64,000 nucleotides of DNA from Bradyrhizobium sp. CB1015 (GCF_025200925.1 NZ_CP104174.1:806001-870000), one strand, 5' to 3'. Positions 33,315 to 42,491 are shown, counted from the first letter of the stretch. The notes: generated by a model not told the origin, from the sequence alone. Translations and numbers: made by a program.

Positions 33315-34148
33315 TCATCGCGCGGCGAACGGCGCGAGCACGTCCTTGCAGGCCGGCGAGAGCGATGCCGCGCGGTTGGAAATGCATTGGATGATCCGGC
33401 CGCCGCCGGGCGCCACGCCGGCGCAGAGGGTGCGGATGTCGGCGCCGCAGGCCGACCGCGCGATGAACAGCTCTTCGCGCGGCAGCAATGGCCGCAGCAC
33501 GATGACGGCCGGTGCCGCGGCAGGCGCTGCCTCTGCGGCCGGTGCAGCACCGGACGCAGGCGCGGCCGCTCCGCCACCGAAAGCGGCATTCACGGCCTTG
33601 GCGCAGCCCGCCGACACCTTCGCCTTGTTCTTCTCCAGGCATTCGATCGCGGGCGCGCCGCCGGGCGGCACGCCGGCGCAGACCTTGGGATAATCGCCGC
33701 GGCAGGCGCTCTTGATCGCGGAAACCTGCGCGGGGCTCGGCTGCTTTGCTACTGCTGCCTTCGACGCGGCTGCCGCTCCCGGTTTGGTTGCCGGCTCGGC
33801 GGCGGGCGCCGCTTCCGTTTTGGCCGGTTCGGATTTGGCCGGCTCAGACTTCGCAGGCTCAGACTTGGCAGGCGCCGCTTCGGTCTTCGGCGCGGCGGCC
33901 GACTCGATCGCGCGAACCGCAGCCTGGCACCCCGACGACAGGCTCGACATGTTCTTGGCGAGGCATTGAACCGCCTCCACGCCACCGGGCGTCACACTCG
34001 AGCAATGCGCCATGAAGTCCGAGCGGCATGCGGACCGGATGGCGCTCTTCTCGGCCTCGGTCTGCGCGAGCGCTCCTGTTGCAGTTGCGAAGAGCGCCGT
34101 CGCCAACAACGCGGTGCGCGTCGATGCATGTTTCAACATGTTGAACAT
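33315..34148 (-). CDS. Exported protein with three Cys-rich (GLG1-like) repeats
   Basis: 277 residues, start ATG 34148 (ATG 34139 also possible). A signal peptide ends ALA before QTEAEK. Three homologous modules share the pattern SAC-x3-(D/F)-x5-C-x5-(T/P)GG-x5-C(L/I): near 35-75, 145-185 and 230-275. Each holds four Cys. They are joined by Ala/Pro/Lys linkers, the first with four tandem AKSEP-like units. This is the bacterial cousin of the Golgi GLG1 Cys-rich repeat. Several Bradyrhizobium-type secreted proteins use it, with no proven role. Confidence 0.75.
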   Translation of the reverse strand: MFNMLKHASTRTALLATALFATATGALAQTEAEKSAIRSACRSDFMAHCSSVTPGGVEAVQCLAKNMSSLSSGCQAAVRAIESAAAPKTEAAPAKSEPAKSEPAKSEPAKTEAAPAAEPATKPGAAAASKAAVAKQPSPAQVSAIKSACRGDYPKVCAGVPPGGAPAIECLEKNKAKVSAGCAKAVNAAFGGGAAAPASGAAPAAEAAPAAAPAVIVLRPLLPREELFIARSACGADIRTLCAGVAPGGGRIIQCISNRAASLSPACKDVLAPFAAR

Positions 34149-34211
34149 TTGAATGAATTCCTGCCCGGTCGGGAACGCCGACTATTTTGAAAAGATATGC
34201 AAGCGCAATCG

Positions 34212-34231
34212 TCGCGAGGGTCAGCTCGCGA
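34212..34231 (-). terminator. Possible hairpin terminator after the MDR gene
   Basis: TCGCGAG (34212-34218) and CTCGCGA (34225-34231) with a six-base loop, 65 bases past the stop. No clear U-run follows. Confidence 0.3.
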
Positions 34232-34295
34232 GCGGCATCTTTGGTCGCTTTGGCCTCTACCGCAAGTAGATTATGCCGGCGCAATTGGGGCGCGA

Positions 34296-35303
34296 CTACG
34301 TCGTCAGTCTCACCATGCGCTTGCCGCGGTTCTCGCCTGCAAGCAATCCGATCAACGCCTTCGGCGTGTTCTCGAGTCCGTCGAGAATGTCCTCCTGCAC
34401 CTTGAGCTTGCCGGATTTCACCCAGGCCTGCAGATCGGCGAGCGCGCGCTCGCTATCCTTCATGTAGTCCATCACGATGAAGCCCTGCATGGTCAGCCGC
34501 TTCACCACGATCAGGCCGGGCACGCCGCGCGGGCCATGCGCGGCAGGCGCGCCGTCATATTGCGAGATCGCGCCACAGCAGGCGATGCGGCCGTAATTGT
34601 TCATCTGGGGCAGGCAGGCTTCGAGAATGTCGCCGCCGACATTATCGAAATAGACGTCGATGCCTTTCGGGGCCGCTGCGCGCAGCGCCTTGAACACCGC
34701 GCCGTCCTTGTAATCCACGGCGGCATCGAAGCCGAGTTCGGAGGTCAGCCAGTTGCACTTGTCGGTGCCGCCGGCGATGCCGACGACGCGGCATCCCCTA
34801 ATCTTGGCAATCTGCCCGACGATCGAGCCGACCGAGCCTGCGGCCGCGGAGACCACGACGGTCTCCCCTTCTTTGGGCTTGCCGATCTTCAGCAGGCCGA
34901 AATAGGCGGTGAGGCCGGCGATGCCGAACACGCTGAGCAGGTGCGTCATCGGCTCGAGCTTCGGCATTTTGGTCAGATGCTTCGCCGGCACGGCGGCAAA
35001 TTCCTGCCAGCCGGTGTCGCCGAATACGATGTCGCCGGGCGCAAGCCCCGCTGCCTTCGAGCTGACGACCTCGGCGATGGCACCGCCGGCCATGACGCTG
35101 TTGGCTTCGACGGCTGAACGATAGGTCGCGCCGTGCATCCAGGCGCGGTTGGCCGCATCGAGCGAGATGTAGCGTACACGCAGCAAGGCCTCGCCGTCCT
35201 TCGGCTCCGGCATCGCGCCCTCGATCATTTTGAAATGTTCAGGACCGAGCTTGCCGCTGGGCTTTTCCACCAGCAGAATCTGGCGATTGATGTTGCCGCT
35301 CAT
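34296..35303 (-). CDS. NADP-dependent medium-chain oxidoreductase (CurA/2-alkenal reductase type)
   Basis: 335 residues from ATG 35303. It is a zinc-free MDR protein: NRQILLVEKPSGKLGPEHFKM opening, nucleotide-binding VVVSAAAGSVGSIVGQIAKIRG, VYFDNVGGDILEACLPQMN, and the C-terminal GLLAGENRGKRMV. Members reduce the alkenal/enone double bond of lipid peroxidation products or curcumin. A hairpin (TCGCGAG, 34212-34231) lies downstream. Monocistronic by spacing. The enone substrate is an inference from the subfamily. Confidence 0.9.
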   Translation of the reverse strand: MSGNINRQILLVEKPSGKLGPEHFKMIEGAMPEPKDGEALLRVRYISLDAANRAWMHGATYRSAVEANSVMAGGAIAEVVSSKAAGLAPGDIVFGDTGWQEFAAVPAKHLTKMPKLEPMTHLLSVFGIAGLTAYFGLLKIGKPKEGETVVVSAAAGSVGSIVGQIAKIRGCRVVGIAGGTDKCNWLTSELGFDAAVDYKDGAVFKALRAAAPKGIDVYFDNVGGDILEACLPQMNNYGRIACCGAISQYDGAPAAHGPRGVPGLIVVKRLTMQGFIVMDYMKDSERALADLQAWVKSGKLKVQEDILDGLENTPKALIGLLAGENRGKRMVRLTT

Positions 35304-35444
35304 GGCGTTTCCCTCTTCATTTGTTTGACGATTATTGATGCAGCCGCCGCAAAGAAAACGTGCAGGCCGCAACTGTTGTGCGCTGCATGAAGGCTAGATC
35401 GCCACATTCCATTTCACAATGGGAACATCCTGAAAACGCGATCA

Positions 35445-35459
35445 CACGCAAAGCGTGTT
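35445..35459. promoter_or_regulatory. Inverted repeat upstream of the DAACS carrier gene
   Basis: ACACGC-AAA-GCGTGT, perfect 6-bp arms with a 3-base centre, 56 bases before the carrier start. The size and place suit an operator; the protein is unknown. Confidence 0.35.
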
Positions 35460-35514
35460 GCGTCGCTCGGATATCTGCGACATCATGAAGCGCCGGTGTT
35501 TGTGGGGGTAAGCG

Positions 35515-36813
35515 ATGTCCAACAGGTTCACGCAATACATTCTGGCCGCGATGGTGCTGGGCATCGTCATGGGCTCGGCGATCTACAACTTCCTGCCGGA
35601 CACGCGTGCCGATTGGGCCTCCTCCATCAACCTGATCGCCATGATGTTCCTGCGCCTGATCAAGATGATCATCGCGCCCCTGGTGTTCGCGACCCTGGTC
35701 GGCGGTATCGCCCATATGGGCTCGGGCTCCAAGCTCGGCCGCATCTTCGCCAAGACCATGGGCTGGTTCGTCAGCGCGTCCTTCGTCTCGCTGCTGCTCG
35801 GCCTGATCATGGTCAATCTGCTGCAGCCCGGCGCCAACTTCCCCGGCACGCTGCCGGCGGCCGGCCAATCGACCGGCCTGCCGGTCTCGGCTTTCTCCAT
35901 CGAGAAATTCCTCACCCATCTGATTCCGACCTCGATCGCCGATGCGATGGCGCAGAACGAGATCCTGCAGATCGTGATCTTCGCCGTGTTCTTCTCGGTG
36001 GCGATGGGCGCGATGCCGGAACGCTCCAAGTCGATCCTGGCGCTGATCGACGACGTCGGCCACATCATGCTGAAGGTGACGAGCTACGTCATGCTGTTCG
36101 CCCCGCTCGCAGTGTGGGCAGCGATCACCGCGACGGTGGCCAAGAACGGTCTGGCCGTGCTGTGGAAGCTCGTCGTGTTCATGGGCGGCTTCTATCTCTC
36201 GCTGGCGATCCTGTGGACCATCCTGGTCATCGTCGGCTTCATCGTGATCGGTCCGCGCTACAGCCATCTCTTGAAGCTGGTCCGCGAGCCATTGATGATC
36301 GCGTTCTCGACCGCGAGCTCGGAGGCGGCCTATCCGAAGACGCTCGAGGCGCTCAACCGCTTCGGCGCCTCGTCGCGAATCTCCAGCTTCGTGCTGCCGC
36401 TCGGTTATTCCTTCAATCTCGACGGCACGATGATGTACTGCACTTTCGCGGCCGTCTTCATCGCGCAGAGCTATCACATCGACATGCCGCTCGGCACCCA
36501 GCTCGCGATGCTGGCGACGCTGATGATCACCTCCAAGGGCGTCGCCGGCGTGCCGCGCGCCTCTCTCGTCGTGATCGCCTCGACGCTGGCGCAGTTCAAC
36601 ATTCCCGAGGCGGGCCTCCTGATGATCATGGGCATCGACACCTTCCTCGACATGGGCCGCAGCGCCACCAACGTGATCGGCAACACGCTTGCGACCTCGG
36701 TCGTGGCCAAATGGGAAGGCGAGCTCGGCCCCGAGCACGAGCTTGGCCCCGGCGATGTCGTGCCCGACGACATGGTCCCGGGCGAGGTGCCCGCGATGGC
36801 CGGCCATGGATAG
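35515..36813 (+). CDS. Dicarboxylate/amino acid:cation symporter (DAACS, GltP/DctA type)
   Basis: 432 residues, about eight membrane helices plus two re-entrant loops. Family motifs: SSEAAYPKTLEAL (HP1 serine motif), GYSFNLDGTMMY, and MGRSATNVIGNTLAT in the last helix. It imports C4-dicarboxylates or acidic amino acids with Na+ or H+. The Arg of MGRSATN is at the position that pairs with the second carboxylate. The binding-protein gene starts nine bases after its stop, an unusual pairing. Confidence 0.92.
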   Translation: MSNRFTQYILAAMVLGIVMGSAIYNFLPDTRADWASSINLIAMMFLRLIKMIIAPLVFATLVGGIAHMGSGSKLGRIFAKTMGWFVSASFVSLLLGLIMVNLLQPGANFPGTLPAAGQSTGLPVSAFSIEKFLTHLIPTSIADAMAQNEILQIVIFAVFFSVAMGAMPERSKSILALIDDVGHIMLKVTSYVMLFAPLAVWAAITATVAKNGLAVLWKLVVFMGGFYLSLAILWTILVIVGFIVIGPRYSHLLKLVREPLMIAFSTASSEAAYPKTLEALNRFGASSRISSFVLPLGYSFNLDGTMMYCTFAAVFIAQSYHIDMPLGTQLAMLATLMITSKGVAGVPRASLVVIASTLAQFNIPEAGLLMIMGIDTFLDMGRSATNVIGNTLATSVVAKWEGELGPEHELGPGDVVPDDMVPGEVPAMAGHG

Positions 36814-36822
36814 GAGCGGGCC

Positions 36823-37764
36823 ATGGGCCGGACATTGGCGAGGCCGCTGACTTCAGGCGTCCTCTTATTCGCCGCATCGTTGCTCGCGATCTCCGTGTTC
36901 GCGACGTCGGCGCTCGCCCAGACCGCCAGCGAAGGGCTCAGCCCGACGCTGTCGGCCATCAAGTCGGCGCACACCGTGCGGCTCGGCTATCGCGAGAGCT
37001 CGCCGCCGTTCTCGTTCCTCGACCAGTCGGGGCGGCCGATCGGCTACAGCCTCGAGCTGTGCGAAGCCATCGTCGAGGAGATCGGCGTCGAGGTCGATGA
37101 CCCCAATCTCAGGATCGACTACGTCAAGGTCACCTCGGACGACCGCATCGACGCCGTGCTCCAGAACAAGATTGATCTCGAATGCGGCTCGACCACGGCC
37201 AATGCCGAGCGCGGCAAGCGCGTCGCCTTCTCGCCGCTGATGTTCGTCGCCGGCACCAAGCTGATGGTGCCGAAGGCCTCGGCCGTCGGTGCGGTCACCG
37301 ATCTCACGGCCAGGACCGTGGTGGTGACCAAGGGCACCACCAACGAGCAGGCGATGCATGCGGCCGACAAGAAGTTCTCGCTCGGCCTCAACATCGTCAC
37401 CGCGCCGGACCACGAGCAATCGTACCAGATGCTCGCCGACGGCAAGGCCGATGCGTTCGCGACCGACGACATCCTGCTGTTCGGCCTGATCGCGCGCCAC
37501 AAGGCGCAGGACAAGTTCCGCGTCACCGGCGACTATCTGTCCTACGATCCCTACGGCATCATGTTCAGGAAAGGCGAGCCGCAACTCGCGGCCGTGGTCG
37601 AGCGCGCCTTCCGCAAGCTCGGCTCCAACCGCGACCTCGTCCCGCTCTACAACAAATGGTTCACCGCAAGGCTGCCCACAGGCGAGCGCCTGAACGTGCC
37701 GATCTCGCTGCAGCTGGAGGAAGCGTTCAAGGCGATGGACGATTCCCCCAGCGCGAATAATTAG
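36823..37764 (+). CDS. Amino-acid-type periplasmic binding protein (SBP family 3), orphan
   Basis: 313 residues from ATG 36823. A signal peptide ends SALAQ (about residue 31), followed by HTVRLGYRESSPPFSFLDQSGRPIGYSLELCEAI, the classic glutamate/aspartate receptor opening. GSTTANAERGK and the C-terminal helix region follow. No permease or ATPase of the polar-amino-acid class is nearby. It is nine bases after the DAACS carrier gene, so it is in the same operon. Confidence 0.9.
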   Translation: MGRTLARPLTSGVLLFAASLLAISVFATSALAQTASEGLSPTLSAIKSAHTVRLGYRESSPPFSFLDQSGRPIGYSLELCEAIVEEIGVEVDDPNLRIDYVKVTSDDRIDAVLQNKIDLECGSTTANAERGKRVAFSPLMFVAGTKLMVPKASAVGAVTDLTARTVVVTKGTTNEQAMHAADKKFSLGLNIVTAPDHEQSYQMLADGKADAFATDDILLFGLIARHKAQDKFRVTGDYLSYDPYGIMFRKGEPQLAAVVERAFRKLGSNRDLVPLYNKWFTARLPTGERLNVPISLQLEEAFKAMDDSPSANN

Positions 37765-37778
37765 CGGAGAACTCTCTT

Positions 37779-37944
37779 ACCCTCCCCTGGAAGGGGAGGG
37801 TCGATCGCGCGCAGCGCGAGCGGGGTGGGGTGATCTCTCCACACGGGCAGCTTGCGAGGTGGAGAGACTGTCACCCCACCCCGTCTCGCATCGCTGACGC
37901 GCTGCAAGCCGACCCTCCCCCTCCAGGCCCCCTCCAGGGAGGGT
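37779..37944. repeat. CTCCCCT palindromic repeat
   Basis: ACCCTCCCCTGGAAGGGGAG at the left and a CCCTCC-rich complement at 37910-37944, with GGGGTGGGGTGA/TCACCCCACCCC inner arms. Same family as 25610-25840. It lies between convergent genes. Confidence 0.85.
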
Positions 37945-37963
37945 GGGCACCAGTGTCGGGCTG

Positions 37964-38773
37964 CTATTCTTTGCCGCTCTTCCCAAACACCCGATCCAGC
38001 GCCGCGTCATACGTCGCCTGCACCAGAGCCGGATGCAGCGTGCCCAGCGCCTCCATCATCACGCCGGAATTGATCTCGAGCACCTTCCATTCGCGATTCA
38101 CGCGAACCACGTCGATTGAAGCAAAGACGATGCCGATGGCGCGCGCGGCATCGATCGCGAGCTTCACGCAAGTCCCGCGGACCTCGCCGTCCTCCAGCAG
38201 CACCGGCTTTGCGCCGGCATCGAGATTGTGCCGCCAATCCGAGCCGCGCTGCTTGCTGTAGACGATGCGGGGGGCATCATCGAGCAGCACCACGCGGACC
38301 TCCTCCTCGATCGCGACATAGGGCGAGATCACGAGCCCCGTGCTCATCGAAAAGACCTCGCCGGCCGCGTGGTCGAGCTCCGCCTCGGTCGTGACCTTGA
38401 ACACTGATCGCCCCGATGTCCCCTCGTTCGGCTTCACCACCACGCCTTGCGGATTTTGTGCAAGCAGCGCCAGCATCCCCTCGCGCCAATCGGCGCCGGC
38501 GACATGCACGCCCAGCTTCGGGTTGAGGAAGAGCCGATGCGGAACGCAGGGCACTTCCGCCAGCGTCAGCGCCTCGGCGGTGGCAGATTTGTCGTTGGCG
38601 AGGCGGTGGGCGATGGCGCTGTTGAGGCCGATGTCGTAGCCGAAGGCAAAGTGGCGCCGCGGTCCCCGGCGCATCGCGATGAGCCAGCCGCCGGAGCGGA
38701 CATCGACCGCGATGCCCCGCGCCGCGCAATAGCGCCTGATCGCCTGAACGAAGATCCGCTCGCCGCTTGTCAT
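37964..38773 (-). CDS. ATP-grasp family protein (RimK-like)
   Basis: 269 residues from ATG 38773. ATP-grasp features: GVVVKPNEGTSGRSVFKV (ATP-binding Lys and Gly loop) and the metal-binding ending FASIDVVRVNREWKVLEINSGVMME, with the Asp/Glu/Asn set of the fold. These enzymes ligate a carboxylate to an amine or thiol through an acyl phosphate; RimK adds Glu, others make peptides. No partner gene identifies the substrate. Its stop is 20 bases beyond the palindrome at 37779. Confidence 0.78.
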   Translation of the reverse strand: MTSGERIFVQAIRRYCAARGIAVDVRSGGWLIAMRRGPRRHFAFGYDIGLNSAIAHRLANDKSATAEALTLAEVPCVPHRLFLNPKLGVHVAGADWREGMLALLAQNPQGVVVKPNEGTSGRSVFKVTTEAELDHAAGEVFSMSTGLVISPYVAIEEEVRVVLLDDAPRIVYSKQRGSDWRHNLDAGAKPVLLEDGEVRGTCVKLAIDAARAIGIVFASIDVVRVNREWKVLEINSGVMMEALGTLHPALVQATYDAALDRVFGKSGKE

Positions 38774-39146
38774 GGTGTTTCGTCGTTCCTGTCGCCAAAA
38801 GCCGCAAAAATGCGGATATCGGCGCCAAACCGGGTGAAAATCAGAGCTATTCTTAATGAAATTCCCGCGAGCGCGGCGGAAATTAAGTGCTGTCATGATG
38901 CCCAGAAGGGAAAAGAAATTATCCTCAGCGCGGGCCAGGCAGCGGATTTCTTAATGATGTGATCAGTTCTGCCGCAAATGCCGATTTGACCGGCATCAAT
39001 TGCATCCGAAACGAGGTTGATTATTGGTCTCAATGGCGTAGATCACACACGCGAAATCCTCCGCCATGGCAAATGGTGACCGCCCCGATTCAGGGCCGGG
39101 CAACGCTTTTGCCCTAAAACCGCAGCTATTCGGAATATCGAAAATC

Positions 39147-39920
39147 ATGAGCGCGTTTTACCGAGAGAAGGTTCTTTCCGTCCACCACTGGACCGACACG
39201 CTGTTCAGCTTCCGCGCCACCCGCGATACCGGCTTCCGGTTCCAGAACGGCCAGTTCGCCATGATCGGCCTCGAGGTCGATGGCCGTCCGCTGCTGCGCG
39301 CCTACAGCATGGCGAGCGCCAACCACGAGGAAGAGCTCGAGTTCTTCTCGATCAAGGTGCAGGACGGTCCGCTGACCTCGCGCCTGCAGAAGATCAAGGA
39401 AGGCGACACCATCCTGGTCGGCCGCAAGGCGACCGGCACGCTGATCACCGACAACCTGCTTCCCGGCAAGCGGCTGATGCTGCTCTCGACCGGCACCGGC
39501 CTTGCGCCCTTTGCCAGCCTGATCAAGGACCCCGAGGTCTACGACCAGTTCGAGTCCATCGTGCTGGTGCATGGCTGCCGCCAGGTCTCCGAGCTCGCCT
39601 ATGGCGAGAAGCTGGTTGCCACCCTGCGCGAGGATGAGCTGTTCGGCGAGCTGCTTGCGGACAAGCTCGTCTATTATCCGACCGTGACCCGCGAGCCGTT
39701 CCGGAACCGCGGCCGCATCACCGATCTCATCAACTCCGGGCAGATCTTCAACGACATCGGGCAAGGCCCGCTCGACATCGCAACCGACCGCATCATGATG
39801 TGCGGCAGCCCGGCGATGCTCGAAGAGCTGAAGGCGATGTTCGAGAGCCGCGATTTCGTCGAAGGCAGCGGCAATAAGCCCGGCCATTTCGTGATCGAGA
39901 AGGCGTTCGTCGAGCGGTAA
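39147..39920 (+). CDS. fpr: Ferredoxin-NADP+ reductase
   Basis: 257 residues from ATG 39147, matching bacterial subclass I/II Fpr proteins that begin at YREKVLSVHHWTDTLFSF; an upstream in-frame ATG at 39066 would add 27 residues. FAD binding: RAYSMAS (RxYS), NADP binding: LLSTGTGLAPFASLIKD and CGSPAMLEELK. The Lys/Arg and C-terminal FVIEKAFVER ending fit Fpr. It reduces ferredoxin or flavodoxin with NADPH for oxidative stress repair, nitrogenase or heme oxygenase. The gene stands alone with its own AT-richer upstream region. Confidence 0.9.
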   Translation: MSAFYREKVLSVHHWTDTLFSFRATRDTGFRFQNGQFAMIGLEVDGRPLLRAYSMASANHEEELEFFSIKVQDGPLTSRLQKIKEGDTILVGRKATGTLITDNLLPGKRLMLLSTGTGLAPFASLIKDPEVYDQFESIVLVHGCRQVSELAYGEKLVATLREDELFGELLADKLVYYPTVTREPFRNRGRITDLINSGQIFNDIGQGPLDIATDRIMMCGSPAMLEELKAMFESRDFVEGSGNKPGHFVIEKAFVER

Positions 39921-39960
39921 GCGCCGGTGAAGATGTGGCGTGATCGCGCGCCACACTCAA

Positions 39961-40149
39961 CTCGTCGTCCCGGGCTGATAGCGCTCAACTCAGCCGTCGT
40001 CCCGGACCAGCGCGCCCAAAGCGCGCGCCGATCCGCGACCCATAGCCACAGGGAGTGGTTATGCGACGACTCGGGGTGACAGCCTTCTCAGCCACGAAAT
40101 CCCGTGGTTATGGATCCCGGGCCTGCGCTTAAGCTTGCCCGGGATGACC
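39961..40149. repeat. Tandem CGTCCCGG-type repeats
   Basis: At least two degraded palindromes, near 39964-40040 and 40110-40148 (GATCCCGGGCCTGCGCTTAA then GCCCGGGAT), in the 469-base gap after the fpr gene. Nothing else was recognised in that gap. Confidence 0.75.
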
Positions 40150-40389
40150 GCCGCTTTGTGGGCACTAGGGCCTATCCACATCCCCTCTGCTGCACTGCAA
40201 AAGCCTGTCCTCTCGGCGGATTGATCTGCGCCAGCCGAATTCGCTAGCCTGAAACAAGGGCGGCGTCATATCCGTATGACAGGCGCGGGCGTATCGTGAC
40301 GCCTTGCTGGCGAGAGGATCGGAAACGTGGCCGACGACAACAAGACACATGCATCCCCCAAACGTCTGCCGCTGGCGGAGGAGGGGATC

Positions 40390-42015
40390 ATGGAAACCCT
40401 GCTGCTGCCCTTCTCGCCGCGCTTCATCGTGCTGACGATCTGCGCGGTGGTCACCGCGCTCCTGATCGGCATCGGTATCGCCGACCGCAAGATCTTCGAC
40501 ATCCTGCTGATTCCGATCCTGATCTTCGGCGCGCTGACGCTGCTCGGCATCCGCGATCTCCTGCAGAAGAGCCACGCGGTGCTGCGCAACTATCCGATCT
40601 CCGCGCATATCCGCTTCCTGCTCGAAGAGATCCGGCCCGAGATGCGGCAGTATTTCTTCGAGAGCGAGAAGGACGGCATGCCGTTCTCGCGCGACACCCG
40701 CGCGGTGGTCTATCAGCGCGCCAAGATGGAGCTCGACAAGCGCCCGTTCGGCACCCAGGAGGACGTCTATCGCGAGGGTTACGAGTGGATGCATCACTCG
40801 GTTTCGCCGAAGGCGCATGCCAAAGAAAAATTCCGTGTCGTGATCGGTGGGCCTGATTGCGCAAAGCCCTATTCGGCCTCGGTGTTCAACATCTCGGCGA
40901 TGAGCTTCGGCGCGCTCAGCCCGAATGCGGTGCGGGCATTGAACGCCGGCGCCAGGAAGGGCGGCTTCGCGCACGATACCGGCGAGGGCGGCGTCAGCCC
41001 CTATCACCGCGAGATGGGCGGCGACATCATCTGGGAGATCGGCTCCGGCTATTTCGGCTGCCGTCATCTCGACGGCAGCTTCGATCCCGAAGCGTTCGCG
41101 CGCGTCGCCGGCGACGACCAGATCAAGATGGTCGAGCTCAAGATCAGCCAGGGCGCCAAGCCCGGCCATGGCGGCGTGCTGCCGGCGGCCAAGGTCTCCG
41201 AGGAGATCTCCAAGATCCGAGGCGTCGCCATGGGCGAGGACTGCATTTCACCGGCCTCGCACCGCGCCTTCTCGACGCCGGTCGGCATGATGCAGTTCGT
41301 CGCGGAGATGCGGCGCCTGTCCGGCGGCAAGCCGGCCGGCTTCAAGCTGTGCATCGGCCATCCCTGGGAATTCCTGGCGATCTGCAAGGCGATGATCGAG
41401 ACCGGGATCTATCCCGATTTCATCGTCATCGACGGCAATGAGGGCGGTACCGGCGCGGCGCCGCTGGAGTTCATGGATCATCTCGGCATGCCGATGCGCG
41501 AGGGCGTCAATTTCGTCCACAACGCGCTGGTCGGCATCAATGCGCGCGACCGCATCAAGATCGGCGCCTCCGGCAAGATCGCCACCGCCTTCGACATGGC
41601 ACGCGCGATGGCGATCGGCGCCGATTGGTGCAATTCGGCGCGCGGCTTCATGTTCTCACTCGGCTGCATCCAGTCGCTAAGCTGCCACACCGACCGCTGC
41701 CCGACCGGCGTGGCGACGCAGGACCCGACACGGGCGCGAGCGCTCTACGTGCCGCTCAAGATCGACCGCGTGCACAATTATCACCACGCCACGCTGCACT
41801 CGCTGACCGAGCTGATCGCCGCGGCCGGGCTCGAACATCCGCAGCAGCTGCGGCCGATCCATTTCAGCCAACGGACGTCGACGACCCAGGTGAAGTCCTT
41901 CGCGCAGCTCTATCCGGCACTGCGTCCGGGCGAGCTGCTCGAAGGCACGGAAGACCCGCGCTTCCGCGACGCCTGGCAGATGGCGCGTGCCGAGACGTTC
42001 CAGCCGGCGTTGTGA
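40390..42015 (+). CDS. Membrane-anchored FMN protein of the glutamate-synthase-like family
   Basis: 541 residues from ATG 40390, preceded by GGAGGAGGGG; GTG 40327 is a weaker alternative. Two N-terminal membrane helices (about 10-50) precede a GltB-type FMN barrel: SAMSFGALSPNAVRALN, TGEGGVSPYH, KISQGAKPGHGGVLP, IDGNEGGTGAAP, and the Cys cluster LGCIQSLSCHTDRCPTGVATQ. The last resembles the 3Fe-4S Cys pattern of glutamate synthase. The amidotransferase domain is missing, so it is not GOGAT. Bacterial paralogues have roles that are still unclear. Confidence 0.85.
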   Translation: METLLLPFSPRFIVLTICAVVTALLIGIGIADRKIFDILLIPILIFGALTLLGIRDLLQKSHAVLRNYPISAHIRFLLEEIRPEMRQYFFESEKDGMPFSRDTRAVVYQRAKMELDKRPFGTQEDVYREGYEWMHHSVSPKAHAKEKFRVVIGGPDCAKPYSASVFNISAMSFGALSPNAVRALNAGARKGGFAHDTGEGGVSPYHREMGGDIIWEIGSGYFGCRHLDGSFDPEAFARVAGDDQIKMVELKISQGAKPGHGGVLPAAKVSEEISKIRGVAMGEDCISPASHRAFSTPVGMMQFVAEMRRLSGGKPAGFKLCIGHPWEFLAICKAMIETGIYPDFIVIDGNEGGTGAAPLEFMDHLGMPMREGVNFVHNALVGINARDRIKIGASGKIATAFDMARAMAIGADWCNSARGFMFSLGCIQSLSCHTDRCPTGVATQDPTRARALYVPLKIDRVHNYHHATLHSLTELIAAAGLEHPQQLRPIHFSQRTSTTQVKSFAQLYPALRPGELLEGTEDPRFRDAWQMARAETFQPAL

Positions 42016-42023
42016 GATGCGAC

Positions 42024-42049
42024 CCCCCGGGGCTGCTGTAGGCCGGGGG
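42024..42049 (+). terminator. Possible hairpin after the glutamate-synthase-like gene
   Basis: CCCCCGG (42024-42030) and CCGGGGG (42043-42049), followed directly by the perfect small palindrome CGTCAAATTGACG (42050-42062), which could be an operator of the PilZ gene. Confidence 0.35.
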
Positions 42050-42115
42050 CGTCAAATTGACGAGAGCGGAGGGTGGGTTTAACGTCTGGTTCAACTTTGG
42101 GTGTAGATTCGCCCC

Positions 42116-42355
42116 ATGGACGAACGACGCGACAAAGCCCGACATCGCGTGCTGAAGGCCGGAACGATCGAGTTCGGCGGCGGCGCGATCGACTGCACCG
42201 TTCGCAATCTCTCCGATGCCGGCGCCGCACTCGACGTCACCAGCCCGGTCGGCATTCCCGATCATTTCACCCTGTTCGTCCAGGCCGACGGCAGGCATCT
42301 GCGCTGCACCGTGGTCTGGCGCAAGGAAAAGCGCATCGGGGTGCGGTTCGGGTAG
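42116..42355 (+). CDS. Single-domain PilZ protein
   Basis: 79 residues. The N-terminal RRDKARHR carries the Arg-rich c-di-GMP motif (RxxxR form) and NLSDAGAAL the second motif (NxSxxG), so it may bind c-di-GMP. The rest is the PilZ beta barrel (FVQADGRHLRCTVVWRKEKRIGVRF). No output domain is present, so it is probably an adaptor. No cyclase or phosphodiesterase of c-di-GMP metabolism was seen in the window. Confidence 0.85.
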   Translation: MDERRDKARHRVLKAGTIEFGGGAIDCTVRNLSDAGAALDVTSPVGIPDHFTLFVQADGRHLRCTVVWRKEKRIGVRFG

Positions 42356-42390
42356 GGGGCTTGGCTCGAGCTCTCACCGCCTATTCAGCT

Positions 42391-42479
42391 GTCGTCCCGG
42401 ACAAGCGCAGCTCTCGACAACGCGTAGCGTTGCCGAGGGTAGATCAGCGCGCGCTTGGGGCGCGCTTGTCCGGGACGAC
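42391..42479. repeat. CGTCCCGG palindrome with long centre
   Basis: 18-nt perfect arms GTCGTCCCGGACAAGCGC (42391-42408) and its complement (42462-42479), between the convergent PilZ and CNNM genes. The centre contains a second small palindrome CAACGCGTAGCGTTG. Confidence 0.9.
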
Positions 42480-42491
42480 GAGAGAAGTTAC

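Noticed and set aside
37779..37944. CRISPR-like array of short repeats
   Set aside because: The repeats are inverted arms of one palindrome, not direct repeats with regular spacers, and no cas genes are near.
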